From: Pagrus major
Taxonomy: Eukaryota; Chordata; Actinopteri; Spariformes; Sparidae
Assembly (NCBI RefSeq): GCF_040436345.1
Contig: NC_133223.1
Location: 10,893,613 to 10,957,612, forward strand
Length of the DNA stretch: 64,000 nt
Reading direction: 5' to 3'
In this document: positions 23,001 to 35,700 of the stretch, one piece after another
Layout: the number at the start of each line of letters is the position of its first letter
How positions within the stretch are numbered: position 1 is the stretch's first letter
The notes under the pieces: generated by a model
The model's database searches: none
What the model was told of the DNA's origin: nothing
What the model saw: the letters and a program-made list of their open reading frames with translations, nothing else
Program-made: the position numbers and the translations under genes

Positions 23001-26000
23001 GGCTTGCTCTCTGGCAAGGTTCTGGTTGGGGGAGCAGCGCAGTCGACAGTCTGTGAAACACCTTCCCACTGTGTGTACTGATGTCCTTCACCTGTCCAAC
23101 TCAGCTTCTCACCCTGTTGGCAGCCTGTCCAAACACAAACTCTTCATTAAGCTCACACGCCTTCCGCAGTACTACATTGTAAGTACAAAATACCCTGCTA
23201 AAAAGGGCTAAACCAAAATGACTTCAGAAAATTCCACAACAAAGTTAAAAAACACTTTTATTTTTATGTCCTTTGTCTAATTGTCCATCTTGGATCTGTC
23301 CTCTTTCCTTATCCTCATCTATTTTCTATAGGTGGTGGAAATGCTTGAAGTGCCTAGCAGTCCCACAGCATTGCAGTACAAGTACTCCTTCCTGTCTGTG
23401 ACTCAGTTGGAGGGAGAGGATGGACCCATGTGTGCACAGCTCCTACAGCATTTCAAACCAAACCTGGAACACCTGGTCCAAGATACCACAACAGGGAGAG
23501 GGGCCCGGCCTGGTACTAAGAGAAAGGTAGTCAGTGCTAAAGTAGTTATACACCAAATGTTCATATGTAGAATGAATAGCAGAATATTTCATCCCACACA
23601 AATGATGAAATACGTTTTTTAGAGTTTTAATGGATGTGATGCCCGATGAGAGGTTAGAACCATGCATTTTGCTGTGCCCACCCTCAAAGCACATTTTATA
23701 CAATGACATATTAGACATGTTATATATTAACATTTCACAGCATGTTCCTGTGTAATATAATTATTAATTAGCCTGCCACTGCTGTTGCCCTGGCAGCCAT
23801 ATGTGTAGGCTGCATCACTACAATGACACCCTGTCGAAGTTCCTTTCGTGTATGTTAAACAATCCATTGCTAAGATAAAGCATATGTGCACAGCTGGATA
23901 AATTAAACTCTGTTCTGCAGATCTCTGGGGAACAGGGGGACCCAGAGCCAAAGAAGCCTAAGCGCTCTGGAGAAATGTGTGCCTTTAACAAAGAGCTGGC
24001 TCACCTAGTAGCGATGTGCGACACCAACATGCCTTTCATTGGCCTCAGAACAGAGGTAAGTCTCAGACAGTGTGAAAACCTGAAAACAAAGAATAGTGAT
24101 CCAAGTCATGTGTTTTGTGCCTAATACCATCCTTCTCTCTATTTGAGTAGCTGTCCAACATGGAGATCCCAAACCAGGGTGTCCAAGTGGAGGGAGATGG
24201 CAGCAGTCATGCAATACGTCTGCTAAAGTAATATACACAAGCAAGCACACACATGCATGCATTTACTATATGCACACATTAAATGTATAGTATGTATAGT
24301 AGTAAATAGTATGATAAACTTTGCCCAAACCATTGTAACCATAAAATATAATTGTTTTGTCCTGCAGGATTCCTCCCTGTAAAGGTGTAGGAGAGGAGAC
24401 TAGGAGAGCTTTAGGGAGATCACTACTTGACTGCACCTTCCGACTGCAGGGCAGGAACAACCGAACCTGGGTGACTGAACTAGTGCTGGCCAACTGCCCT
24501 CTCAACAGTACACACAGCAAAGAGCAAGGTACACAGACACACAGATGCAGAATATTCCAAGTTCATCACTAAAAGTTTATATGTAATTATCACATTTATT
24601 AATTTATTTGTTTACCTTGATGTATCCAGAAAATTTCATTGAGATAAAAAATCTCATCCATTCAAAACCCGTAAGGTCGCAATCTAAAAGCAGTAAAACC
24701 ATCAAATTAATACTACCAGCACATACCCTATGATGTTATAAGTAACTCGGTGTAGCAAATTCAGCATTTAACACAGTATGCTCATTGTTTTTCTAAGAAT
24801 GTCTTGCATTACACATTATGTGCTTTGCTTAAAATATGGCCAGCATGTAAATATGGAAATGTCAGCATCTGCTTCATGGCCCAGTGTTTGAATAAACCCA
24901 TCTGTCCCCTCTATCAGCCTCTACGCGGCACGTGTATCTGACCTATGAAAACCCTCTGTCGGAGCCAGTGGGTGGGCGGAAGGTTGTGGAGATGTTTCTT
25001 AATGACTGGAGCGCGATCAGTCAACTCTACCAGTGTGTCCTCAACTTTGCTCGTGCACTGCCAGGTACATGCATTGTCATCCATGTAAATATGTGATCTT
25101 GAAGTTTATTGTTCTCCTGGCCTGGCTTGACATTTGTGCTGACAAAAACCCCAGTAAAATTCAGAGACAATTACTTTAATAAGTCAAGCATGTGTGTGTA
25201 AAATACATAGTTACAATGAGTGAAAGTTTACACTCATTAGTGTGACTCAGTGGTGAATTGGTGCATTGCAAAAGAAACATACCCATCTAATCCAGCTGCA
25301 CATTGTAAATGTTTCCCCCCTTTAGAGATGCCATCCTCCCTGAGTCTGTTCTCAGAGGTTCGGCTGTATAACTACCGTAAGCTGGTGCTGTGCTACGGCA
25401 CCACCAAGGGCAGCTCTGTCACCATTCAGTGGAACTCCAGCAGCCACCGTTTCCACCTGGCCCTGGGCACTGTGGGGCCCAATTCTGGCTGCTCCAACTG
25501 CCACAATATCATCCTCCATCAGCTACAGGAGATGTTCAACAAGTGTCCAAATGTGATGCAGCTGCTACAGGTAAACAAAGTTATCGCAGAGTTTTGAAAA
25601 TGCTGCCACATGTGCATGTGCACTTGTTTGATCAAGATCACCTCATAATTCAATTCAATTATACTCATGCTTTCCCTTAAATGTTCAAGTATTCTCTGTT
25701 TGTTCCTACTCCTCAAGTGGCTCTACAAAAAATATGTGCAAATTTTTCTTGTCACACACTGGCTTCTTCCACTTTAGTGTTCTGTGTAATTTCCGGAGTA
25801 ACGTTTCCATTTATCATCTTCCTCAGGTGCTCTCTGACACCCAGGCCCCTCTGAATGCAATCAACAAGCTACCAACAGTGCCCATGCTGGGCCTGACCCA
25901 GCGCACCAACACTGCCTACCAGTGCTTCTCCATCTTACCCCAGTCAGCCACACACATCCGCCTGGCGTTCCGAAACATGTACTGCATCGACATTTACTGC

Positions 26001-27245
26001 CGCAGCCGTGGTGTGGTAGCCATCAGAGACGGAGCCTACAGTCTTTTTGACAACACTAAGATTGTAGAGGGCTTCTACCCCGCTCCTGGACTCAAGGTAT
26101 ACCAGACCTAGTTGACTATCAGAGTTTATATGGAGAAAAAACAAATTCTTTTTAACTGAGGTTTCACTTGTCTGGAATCTTGCCATCACAGTGAGAATGC
26201 CGGGTTATTCACAGAAAATCCAGGAAATCTCTGCGTCTCCAGGAAGTTTAAACATTTTTTAAACTGGTTTTTGTATAGATTCTACTGTTGTGTGGCGTGT
26301 TATTCAGTTAGCATAAGAGGTGCTGGAAGGTACATGTTGTTAGTTAGACGTCACTTTATAAACTAATCAATTAAAAAATGATCGACAGATTAACTGTTAA
26401 TGAAAATAGGACCACCTAGACTAGCTGTTTCCCCTGTTTCCAGTTATCACTCAAGTGTGAAAACCTGAAGGATCTTTCCACACACGCAAAACTAAATTTA
26501 ATGCTGATGATACAGTTTTATTAGCAATGACTTAAATTTTTTTGGTCCAGCTTTTAACAAATATGTTCTTAATTATGTCCTTCTCATCTTTTCCCTGTGT
26601 AGACATTCCTGAACATGTTTGTAGACAGTAATCAGGATGCTCGCAGACGCTCTGTCAATGAAGATGATAACCCACCCTCGCCGGTGGGTGTAGACGTGAT
26701 GGACAGTCTGATGAACCAGCTGCAAGCTCAACAGCAGCCACAGACAATGAGAGGGGGTGCGGGAGGCGTCTATCCTCCTCTCACTTCACCACCTCCAAAT
26801 TACCACGCTAATGTAACTCCCTCACCATCCATGATGCCCACCCAGTCACCAGGTAACAGCAAGCTTGGTACTTGGTGTTTGTCCAAGTTTGTGTGAGTGA
26901 ATGACATCCTGTATTGCTTGTGTCATCTGAGCTTGTCAAGCCTGCCATACAGGATTATGAGCTACAGATCTTTGTTTTGGTCACATTGCTGTCATCAACC
27001 TCCCTGCTCACTTAGGTGTTTGTCGCAAAAGCAAAATATGTAAATGTTAAAATGTTACGGAATGAGGAAGAGCAAACCATGTGTGCCCATTTTAATTTTG
27101 TGAAACCATGAGATCAGTTGTGTTTCTCATGCAACATTCACACACCTCACAGCCAAGAGGGAACAAAGCATGCATTTAGTCCTGCTCCTTCCATTCCTCT
27201 CCATCTCAGCCCCCCAGCCAGAGGCTGTAGCCCCTTCCGCCCTGC

Positions 27246-27302
<57 letters not shown>

Positions 27303-27305
27303 CTA

Positions 27306-27352
<47 letters not shown>

Positions 27353-30142
27353 AAGGAGAACCTGTCAACCTCAGAGTCTGAAGAGCCATTTGGTATGTGT
27401 GTGTGTGTGTGCGCAGGGAACATCCATGCCTCTGGCTCCCCTAGTGGAGCTCTAAGGGCACCTTCTCCTTTCGGGCCCACCCCGTCTCCATCTTCTCTGG
27501 GCATAGCCATCGGCCCGACCAGCTTTGCCAGTCCCCACGGTAAGCAGCAGGGTGGCCCTAAATGCTGGCCTGGTGGTGATTCTGGTCTGTAGGGCAAGGG
27601 CTGGAATGGGCTGAACCAAACATCTTCACTAGGCACTTAGCTGCAGACACTAGCATGCATATAACAATGGCGTTTGATAAGTGGGCACACAGTGGTGTAT
27701 TCATTTGACTGTGTTGATTGTTGTTCATTAAGCTTTGTTTGGTTGCTGATGGCTGTCTCTCCTTCACCCTAGGTGCTCTGGACCCCAGCTCTCCATACGC
27801 CATGGTGTCTCCTAGCCACAGGGGCCAGTGGCCAGGCTCACCCCAGGTCTCAGGGCCTTCTCCTGGGGCAAGGATCCATGGCATGTCCCCTGGTAACCCA
27901 TCACTGCACTCGCCTATCCCTGACCCTCATTCTCCACGTGCTGGGACCAGTAAGTACTGCTATCAGTGTTGCAAATTCCCTCAGATTTATTTTTATTCAA
28001 TTCATTCATTTTTAGTGACATTGTACACTTTAAAAATGAGCCTGTCAGTACTCTCTGATGGACAACTATGTATCACAAACTAGGTGACACAGTTTCTAAA
28101 TAGTCAATAATAAACTTCTCTCTCTCTGTTTTTGGTTTAGGTTCACAGGTCATGCCTACCAGTATGCCTCCCCCCCGCAAGCTACCTCAGCGCCCCTGGG
28201 CTGCCTCTATTCCTACCATCCTTACCCACAATGCGCTGCATGTGCTTCTGCTCCCTTCACCCACTCCCTGCCTGGTGCCAGGCCTGGCAGGAAGCTACCT
28301 CTGCTCGCCGCTGGAGCGATTTCTGGGTTCTGTCATCATGAGACGGCACCTACAGAGGATCATCCAGCAGGAGGCCAATGTAAGTTTCACACAAAATATT
28401 CTTATAGTCCTAGTGTGTTGTTGTCCTCTTAAAATTACATAATGTCTTACTAACTTCCACTACTCTGTCACCTCTCCTGCAGTTATCTATTGTAAACTCC
28501 AATGAGCCGGGGGTGATCATGTTCAAGACGGAAGTGCTCAAGTGCCGCGTTGCTCTCAACCCAAAGAACTACCAGACACTGCAGCTCAAAGTTACTCCAG
28601 AAAACACAGGGCCCTGGTCCCAGGACGAGCTTCAGGTGCTGGAGAAGTTCTTTGAGACGCGGGTCAGTATAAGCAGCATCCACTTAAAGCCTAATTGCCT
28701 AACTATTCAAATGCAAACACAAACACATTTTAGGCATTTGTACTGGCATAATTGACATATATATGCTTTTTTCATTGACATATAAATGAAAAAAGCACTT
28801 GGAGTATTTATTTCAGTGGATCATAATCGGAAATATTGTAATATAATGGAAACTTTTTAAAGTTAGTTGTAGCATGGCTTGTCAATTTATTTAACATGGA
28901 TAGCCATTAAAACCACTCATAGGAACACATCCTGCACTTATGTTATTCCATTAATGTATCTCCTGTTTTCCTCTTTCAAGGTTGCTGGTCCTCCCTTCAA
29001 ATACAACACTCTAAATGCCTTCACAAAGCTGCTGGGGGCACACACTAACATCCTCAGGGACTGTGTGCGCATCATGAAGCTCGAACTGGTGGGTAGCCGT
29101 TTCTTTTGTACAAGGGGTTGGTACATGTATTTAATCATGAATATGTATGAGCCACACGTTAAATATGTTCAATAAATATTTTTACACAAAATGTTGAAAG
29201 CAACCTAGAAATGCGAAGCATCCCATCTACACATTTTTTACTACACCTTTCAAGCTATGCAAACTTAAAAAGCATTGCAATAGATACAGAACAAGTACAC
29301 CATGCTCTGTTAAACCTGCCTTTCTCATTGCTGTGATTTGTGAGTGTGTGCATGCATTACACATACATATGCTCTAGTTATGGAAGAGAAAAAAGGAATG
29401 ACAGTTTAAACATCATTCAAGTTAATTTCTTTACCTTTGAGATAAGTAATTGGAATTTCCTGTGTTTTGTAATAAAAACGTGCCTCTCTGTGTAGTTCCC
29501 TGACCAGGCTGCACAGCTGAAGTGGAATGTCCAGTTCTGTCTCACCATCCCTCCCAGTGCTCCCCCCATCGCCCCTCCTGGAACCATCGCTGTGGTGCTC
29601 AAGTCCAAGATGCTCTTCTTTGTAAGTCTCAGCCAAACCTCACCATTGGCTCTTGCATACCAGAGTATCATTACGTTGAAACGCGATGAGCAACCTAACC
29701 CTATGTGTTTGGTCTCTTTTGCCTCACAGTTGCAGCTGACGCAGCGTATGCCAGTGCCACAGGAGCCAGTGAGCATTATCGTGCCCATTGTGTACGACAT
29801 GGCCACATGCCTCACTCAGCAGGCAGACATTCCCAGACAGCACAGCTCCTCTGGGGCTGCAGCGCTCATGGTCTCTAATATCCTAAAGAGGTTCAATGAA
29901 CTACACCCCGCCAGACAGGGTAAGACTCGCACTGAATAATTTACTGTGGTAAAAAACTGGAATTACATTTACGACACTGAACCTGGCAGCAGCTGATTAT
30001 ACAGTTTTGTCATCTTAAATTATCGCAAGATGCCTTTGCTAACACTGTGTATTCTCTCTTTCTTTCAGGTGAGTGTACGATATTTGCGTCTGTTCACGAG
30101 CTGATGGCCAACCTCACTCTGCCCCCCGGTACTCGACAGTAG
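17017..30142 (+). CDS. med14: Mediator complex subunit 14 (MED14), complete
   Basis: Central scaffold of Mediator, joining head, middle and tail modules and linking activators to RNA polymerase II. Exons: 17017-17192, 17659-17685, 17804-17909, 18044-18217, 18330-18459, 18599-18727, 18896-19003, 19942-20074, 20231-20381, 20510-20621, 21419-21544, 22589-22667, 23019-23178, 23332-23526, 23921-24055, 24151-24227, 24368-24528, 24918-25064, 25326-25570, 25827-26096, 26603-26852, 27417-27539, 27773-27949, 28141-28379, 28483-28662, 28981-29088, 29496-29621, 29730-29919, 30069-30142. These give about 1435 residues against about 1454 in human. The product begins [37 protein letters not shown] lies in the conserved N-terminal Med14 domain. 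A Pro/Ser-rich linker (exons 21-24) precedes the C-terminal tail-binding part, and the end reads [13 protein letters not shown]. All 29 exons have GT/AG borders and matching phase, and no stop interrupts the frame. Expression is expected to be ubiquitous. Confidence 0.97.
20770..21233. repeat. Possible TIR element in med14 intron 10
   Basis: The left end TAGTGGTGGGCAT and the right end ATCCCAGCCCTA are imperfect inverted copies of one another. The interior is AT-rich without coding sequence. No matching target duplication was found, so limits and class are uncertain. Confidence 0.35.
21695..22516. mobile_element. TIR-bounded non-autonomous element in med14 intron 11
   Basis: Begins TAGCCCCAATCACACTGCC and ends CCTGTGTGAAAAGGGCTA, inverted ends sharing TAGCCC and TCACAC blocks. 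The interior is GC-richer than the intron around it and has no intact frame. I could not see a clean target duplication, so the superfamily is not assigned. Confidence 0.55.
27249..27416. repeat. TG repeats abutting the med14 exon 22 acceptor
   Basis: Two long (TG)n tracts (27249-27294 and about 27310-27350) are followed by a short third run, TATGTGTGTGTGTGTGTGCGCAG, that forms the acceptor region of exon 22. The usual C/T-rich tract is missing and the repeat takes its place. Confidence 0.9.
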
Positions 30143-30850
30143 AACAACAAAGCCAGAGCCGGTACTGGAATTCAACTGGAGTCCCTTTTAAGACAGAGGA
30201 TGAGGCCATCCCTGAGCTAAGAACAAAGGAGATTAACAACCATGGTCCCAAGATGTCAAAACCCAACGTGTGTGTCCTCTCTGCTTCAGCCACTGGACTA
30301 TTGACCTGATGTATAAATGCTGTTGTGAAAGGGAGTAAAATGTACAGACAGTTGTGGACTTCGGTCTTTATTCTTGATAGAAGCTCACAAATAAGATTTG
30401 CTGTTACGGTATATCTTGGACATTTGGGGCAATTGATGCAAAAGGATATAAATGTTATTTTTCCTCCAGGTGCACTTGAAACAAAATTATCTATTGAAAT
30501 TAAGGTTGTTTACGAAAATATGTACATTGTTGTATATTTGAGTATTGAAAAGAATCAGGTGAGTTAGACTTTTGCTAGAGAATTGTCTTCAGTTTTGTTT
30601 TGTTTTCCTTTTTTTATAACGCTGGACTATTATAGGATCGGGAGATATATTCCTTAGCACACTATTTAAATGTCTTCTTGCCTTTACTTCCTCTGCATTT
30701 TTATTTCAATCGTTCTCTTTGGATACTGTAAAACTGTGACAAACTTTATACGCCAGTTGTATTTTATTAAGACCCATTTTGAGTCCTCACTGAAGGATTT
30801 GAGACATCCTGTCTGACTTTGCTATTTAATAAACCACGCCCAGAGTTGGT
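30143..30850 (+). terminator. med14: med14 3'UTR and poly(A) signal
   Basis: After the stop codon at 30140-30142 the DNA is AT-rich without coding features. A canonical AATAAA lies at 30828-30833, which would give a 3'UTR of about 700 bases. Earlier weaker variants cannot be excluded. Confidence 0.65.
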
Positions 30851-32450
30851 TTGTGCTTTGAGGATCTTCCACTGGAATTACAGAAAGTAAATATCCTGCT
30901 TACAACGTTATACTGAAGTAAAAGTACAAGAAGTAGTGGAACAGATATACCAAACTATCAAAAGTAAATTTATAAAGATTATTATTATTATTGTTATACC
31001 ACAAAACTTAAACTGCTTTCATAATTTACTCTTCAACTCCTTTTGACATTTTTCAGACTTCACGCAGCGCCACCTAAACTGCTTCTTCAACTCCATCCAT
31101 CGTTTCCATTCAAAACTAAACTGCTTTCAGCACTTTCTTTTTCTGGAGTATTTCAGACCATTCCAAGTGTAAATTTATTGGCACCTAGTGCAGTTAAATT
31201 TTCTTCCAAAAAAAGTTTCCTTTTTTATGTTACATTACAGATTATTGTTGATGCTGTGTCATGTAAACATTGCTTCATTGTTTAGTAGGTTGAGTAGGAG
31301 AAAATTTAGTCACTTTATTTAATTTTGGATATTAAATCTGTGACAATGCAGTTGAATCTATAACAATGCATCATGTTTTATACACTGATCTTAATCTGAA
31401 AGTTAACCATTAACTAGTGTAATGAATAGAGCTGCAACAATTACATGATTTGTTAACCATTAACCTTTAAATGAATCTACTACTTTGATAAGTGATTAGT
31501 CATTCGAAGTACTTTTCCTGCAAAAATGTCAATCATTTCCCTCTTCCACCTCCTTATCTGTGAGGATTTTTCATCTTAACTTAATATGTTAAGCTTGTGG
31601 ACAACTGGAAAGAAGTCCCCTTTGGTTTTCAGAAACCCTGGTGCTTATTTTTCTATAATAATATATTATAGACTAGGGTTGTTCAAAACTAGTATCAGAA
31701 ATACCTTTCATACTGCCTAAAATGCTTTAATTGGTATCAGCGAAAACAAAAGTCTATGTGAGTATGAGTATATGCATCGATTCCACATAGTTTATCCATT
31801 CATTCACACCTGTATGAAGTGTAGTAGATTTTTTATTGCACAAGTAGCCAATATCCATAATATATATATATTTTACTCACTGGTCTCTAAGTAATTGTTA
31901 TCAGCTAACACACAAATATTAGATATCACAATCATTATCGGGAAGAAAGGTACATCTTTGATTGAACAAATTATGGAGAAAATAAAATGAAGACAGCCGT
32001 TAGTTGCAACTGTAGAAATCAAATAAAGTCGAGTAAAAGTACATTATATTTTCCTTTTGAATGTAGTGGAGTATAAGTGTGAAGTAGTATAAAATGAACA
32101 TCCTTGAGTAAAGCACAAGTAGGCTGCCTGAAAATTGTACTGACATACAGCACTTCAGTAAATGTAGTTGATTTCCACTGCTGTCTGTCCTCAGGTGTGT
32201 GTTTGGTTGTTAGTGCTGGATCAGACTTGTAGAGAACACTGCTGCATCCTCATGAGGTGATGCTGCGACGATCTTCATCCCTAAAACATGACATCATTCA
32301 GAAAGGCGTGTGTGCGCGGGGGGGTGTGAGGGGCGTTCAAAACTGCAAATCCAACACCGTGACTGCACGGCTGTTGTTGCAAAGGGCGTGGACATTGTGT
32401 ATTTATTTTCTCTCTTTTAAAATTATATAGAGGAAAAGGATGTAGTCTTC
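30851..32450. other. Intergenic region between med14 and the unrecognised gene
   Basis: AT-rich, with no supported gene. It contains a degraded GCTGCAAC/GATTAGTCATTCG-type repeat fragment near 31428-31530 and an AGTACTTGAGTAAA-type repeat near 32020-32180. The sequence becomes GC- and CpG-richer from about 32.3 kb towards the next gene's start. Confidence 0.6.
32020..32180. repeat. AGTACTTGAGTAAA-type interspersed repeat, second copy
   Basis: Reads GAGTAAAAGTACATTATATT, GTAGTGGAGTATAAG, GAAGTAGTATAAAATG, CTTGAGTAAAGCACAAGTA, CTGAAAATTGTACT and ends TTTCCACTGCTG. This is the same ordered word set as 4245-4385 and includes the characteristic CCACTG end. Confidence 0.65.
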
Positions 32451-32791
32451 TTCACCTTGCGGCTGCGTGCGAGCATCGTCACCTGCGAGGAAAACGACGA
32501 GTTACGTTGAGGAAACATCACAGCGGCTTTTATTCACCAGCCTGAACGTGTGGCACTCGAACGCACCCCTCGCGATAGACAGTTCCGACCAAATGCAATA
32601 AAATAAACAAACAGACCACTATCTATTGTTTCTCTCGCCTCCACCGGGCTGTTGGCTTTGCTTCCGACAGCTTCATATGGCTCTCAGCAGCGGGACACAT
32701 TTAGGAGAACAGTGAGATAACAATCAGAGCCGGTTCACGTCAGATATGGCAGTAAGCACATCTGATCCTCTCTGTCAGCCGTGCGCCTACC

Positions 32792-35700
32792 ATGAAGCTT
32801 TCAAAGGTGAGTCCCAGCACCACACACCCGTTTTTATTTCAGGTTTTGTTGAAATCTTTCTGCTGTCAGTGTTAAATTGCATCTTGGGAGGAGTGCGCCC
32901 GGCAGGAAGGCGCTGACCACTCCCCTTCAGTCTACATCTCCATCCTTCCGTGGACCTGTAGGGTGGATGTCATATGCGCGTTGTTTCATAGGCTGCTGTG
33001 GTGCGCCTGTCTGCTTGTGTCTGTCAAGATGTGGAGGGAAGAAGGTGATGTAATACAGGCAGGCCTGCTGATTTCAGTTGCTATCTGTGTGATCAGTGGA
33101 GCTACAGGTGAAGAGACCTCTGATGCCCGTCCAGCTGAGTCCAGAGCAGGTGGGTCTGGAGATGTTGTGCCTCTGTGGGCAGCTGGACCTCCTCATCAGG
33201 GCGCAGATGCAGCAGGTAGGCTGACCTGAGGACTAAATGCAAACACTTCCACCGCTGCTGACACAACTCACATGCATCCCTGCCACCTTCTCCCCAGGTT
33301 TGATCAGTTGCAGTCGAACTGAAAAGTTCAATTTAAGTCAAAGTCACATCAAAAAGTGATTAGAGCCATGTGCTTCTCCATCAGCAAATAGATGGGCATC
33401 TTGGAAGGACAGTATACATCCATTAAATTAGGCAATTAGACTGGGTGTGCAGCGCATTAATTATATCAGCTAATGTTGGCCATACATCATGTTAAAGGAA
33501 GATGACAAGAAACGATGGGCTGCTGCACAAACTGATGTCCATCAAACTACAGATAGGAGTTGAAAGTGCATTTTCCATCATCTTTTTTGTTTTGCAGCAG
33601 TTTTTCTTTTAGTTTCTAACAAAATAAGGTTTTCTCAAACATACTTATTCCTACATCATAATTTACATCATACTGCTTAAATGGAAACCCACTAAAAAGA
33701 AAAATCACAGTCCAATAAAAAAAATAGAAAAAAAGTGAAGGAAACTTTTCTACTTGCTGCCTTTAATTCAAAATTCTTTAAATAATTTAGGGATCTGAAT
33801 CCAGATAATTCACAGTTAGGCCAAAACTCACATATTTTCTCTGTTATATTTTTGTTTTCATTAAATGGTAAGCAACAGTCCTCTACACACAAGCAAGTTG
33901 TGGGCTCTGCCTTCCTCAATGTGAGTCAAATTTCCTCTTTTTTGGATATATTTACACCTTTGAGATGTCAATTTACTGAGGAAGTCGTTGTCAGCTTAAA
34001 CATGATCCATCTAAACATCCCAAGACTTGTTTATAACTGTTGTCTGTCCTACTGTTGAAAAGCTTGCTTTGCATAGATGCTCCTCTTGTTGGCCTGTGGC
34101 ATTATATATAGTTTCTGTGTTACAGTTCCAGGAGCAGTTAGGACAAGGCTGTAGCCCAGAGGAGTCAGATACTTTCCAGGCTCAAGGTCAGTGTGACAGT
34201 ATCAGTGTGTTACATTTGCCTTGGATAGTTCCTGTATGTTTGAAGTGTTCTGTGCCTTATTCTTTAAGGATCAGAGATTCTTGACCAGATGCTGCAGTGC
34301 CTTGAACACCTACCAAAGCCTATGCCACAGCTGGAGGTATTACATGTGACCAGTAGTATTCACTTCAAATTCTTCCCTAAAAGAACCTGAAATAAGGAGA
34401 CTGTAATTTGAGGTTACTGCTACATGCTGTACCAGAAACCATTTAATTATGTGTTTTCTCAGGACTACCTGGACATGGTGGGTCTATCAGCAATGTTTCC
34501 TCGGGTAGAGGTGTTCCTCATTCAAGGCAGCCCAGTGGACATGCTGGAGAGGCCGCCGATGGACGGTAAGAGGATATACATTTCCTTTCCTAGAATTCCT
34601 AGCCAGGGGGAAGAAGCATTTATTTAAGCATTTCTATTATATGTTACTTTTTAAACAAGATTTCAAAGGCAAATATTGTCCTTTTTTATTCCACTTGACA
34701 GTTATAGTTGCTAGTTGCTTTGCAGTTTAAGATTTTACATGAAAAAACACAAGACTGGCTGATAGACTATGATTCACCGTCATAGATAAAAAGCTACTCA
34801 ATTGTTTAGAACGTATTTAAAATTGGCTCCACATTGAATCTCGGTGACGTTATGTTTTGTAATATTAATTCATTCGTGTTAACAAGTGATTAATATAAAA
34901 AATTTAAAACACTCACAGAGACATTATTCTGCATAATGAGCACTTTTAATACTCAAAGTGAATTTTTCTGATAACACTTCTGTACAAATCCTTAAAGGAA
35001 CAGAAAACCCAGAAATGAAAATTCGGTCATTATCTACTCACCCTCATGTCAGTGGAAAGCCGGCTGAGGTTTTGTCATCCACAAAACATTTTTAAAAAAC
35101 CCCAAACCATTCAGCCTAAATATTGTTCCCATTGTTCAAAAGACACCATAATCACATTCTGGGTTATTAAATGCTGATTTCAAAATCAGAAAATCACTGA
35201 ATACAGAGGCAATAATGAATAAATACACAGTATAAATACACAGTACACAGTATAAATACAGAATGCAGCCTCTTATTCATGCGTAGGTGTTTGTTAAACA
35301 GGTAACAGAGAGAAAATCACAGATGCAGTTTGAACTTTAAGGTTGTGGGTTCACAAAACAATCCAGAAGAAGTTTAATGTGTTTAACAGATGCTTTGTTT
35401 GTGTGAAAATGAATCATCAGGGTATCAGCAGGTGCATCACATCCTGACATGTCTAATGAGTGATAAAACTGTGAGAATGAAACAGGAACTGAACTCGCAC
35501 AAACCACAAAACCAGACAGCAAAGCAGATGCAGATCCAGCTGTTAGTTTCTCCAGATATCAGCCTTTGAAGAAATAAAGTGATCATCCGGCAAAACTGTT
35601 TGCCGTCTGCTTCAAAGATATTTAAACAGGTATAAAGGACATCATTGGTTATAATGTAGGATGCAGACAGCAGCTGAAATAATACTAACTGCAAAAGACA

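Noticed and set aside
27127-27636. 169-codon minus-strand frame with His-Thr repeats
   Set aside because: It is the antisense of the TG repeats and of med14 exon 22; the sense strand matches MED14 in phase.
32746-32806. Upstream ATG as start of the unrecognised gene
   Set aside because: Its frame ends with one extra base at the donor and would run through exon 2 in a frame that meets a stop in exon 3; the ATG at 32792 is in the continuing frame.
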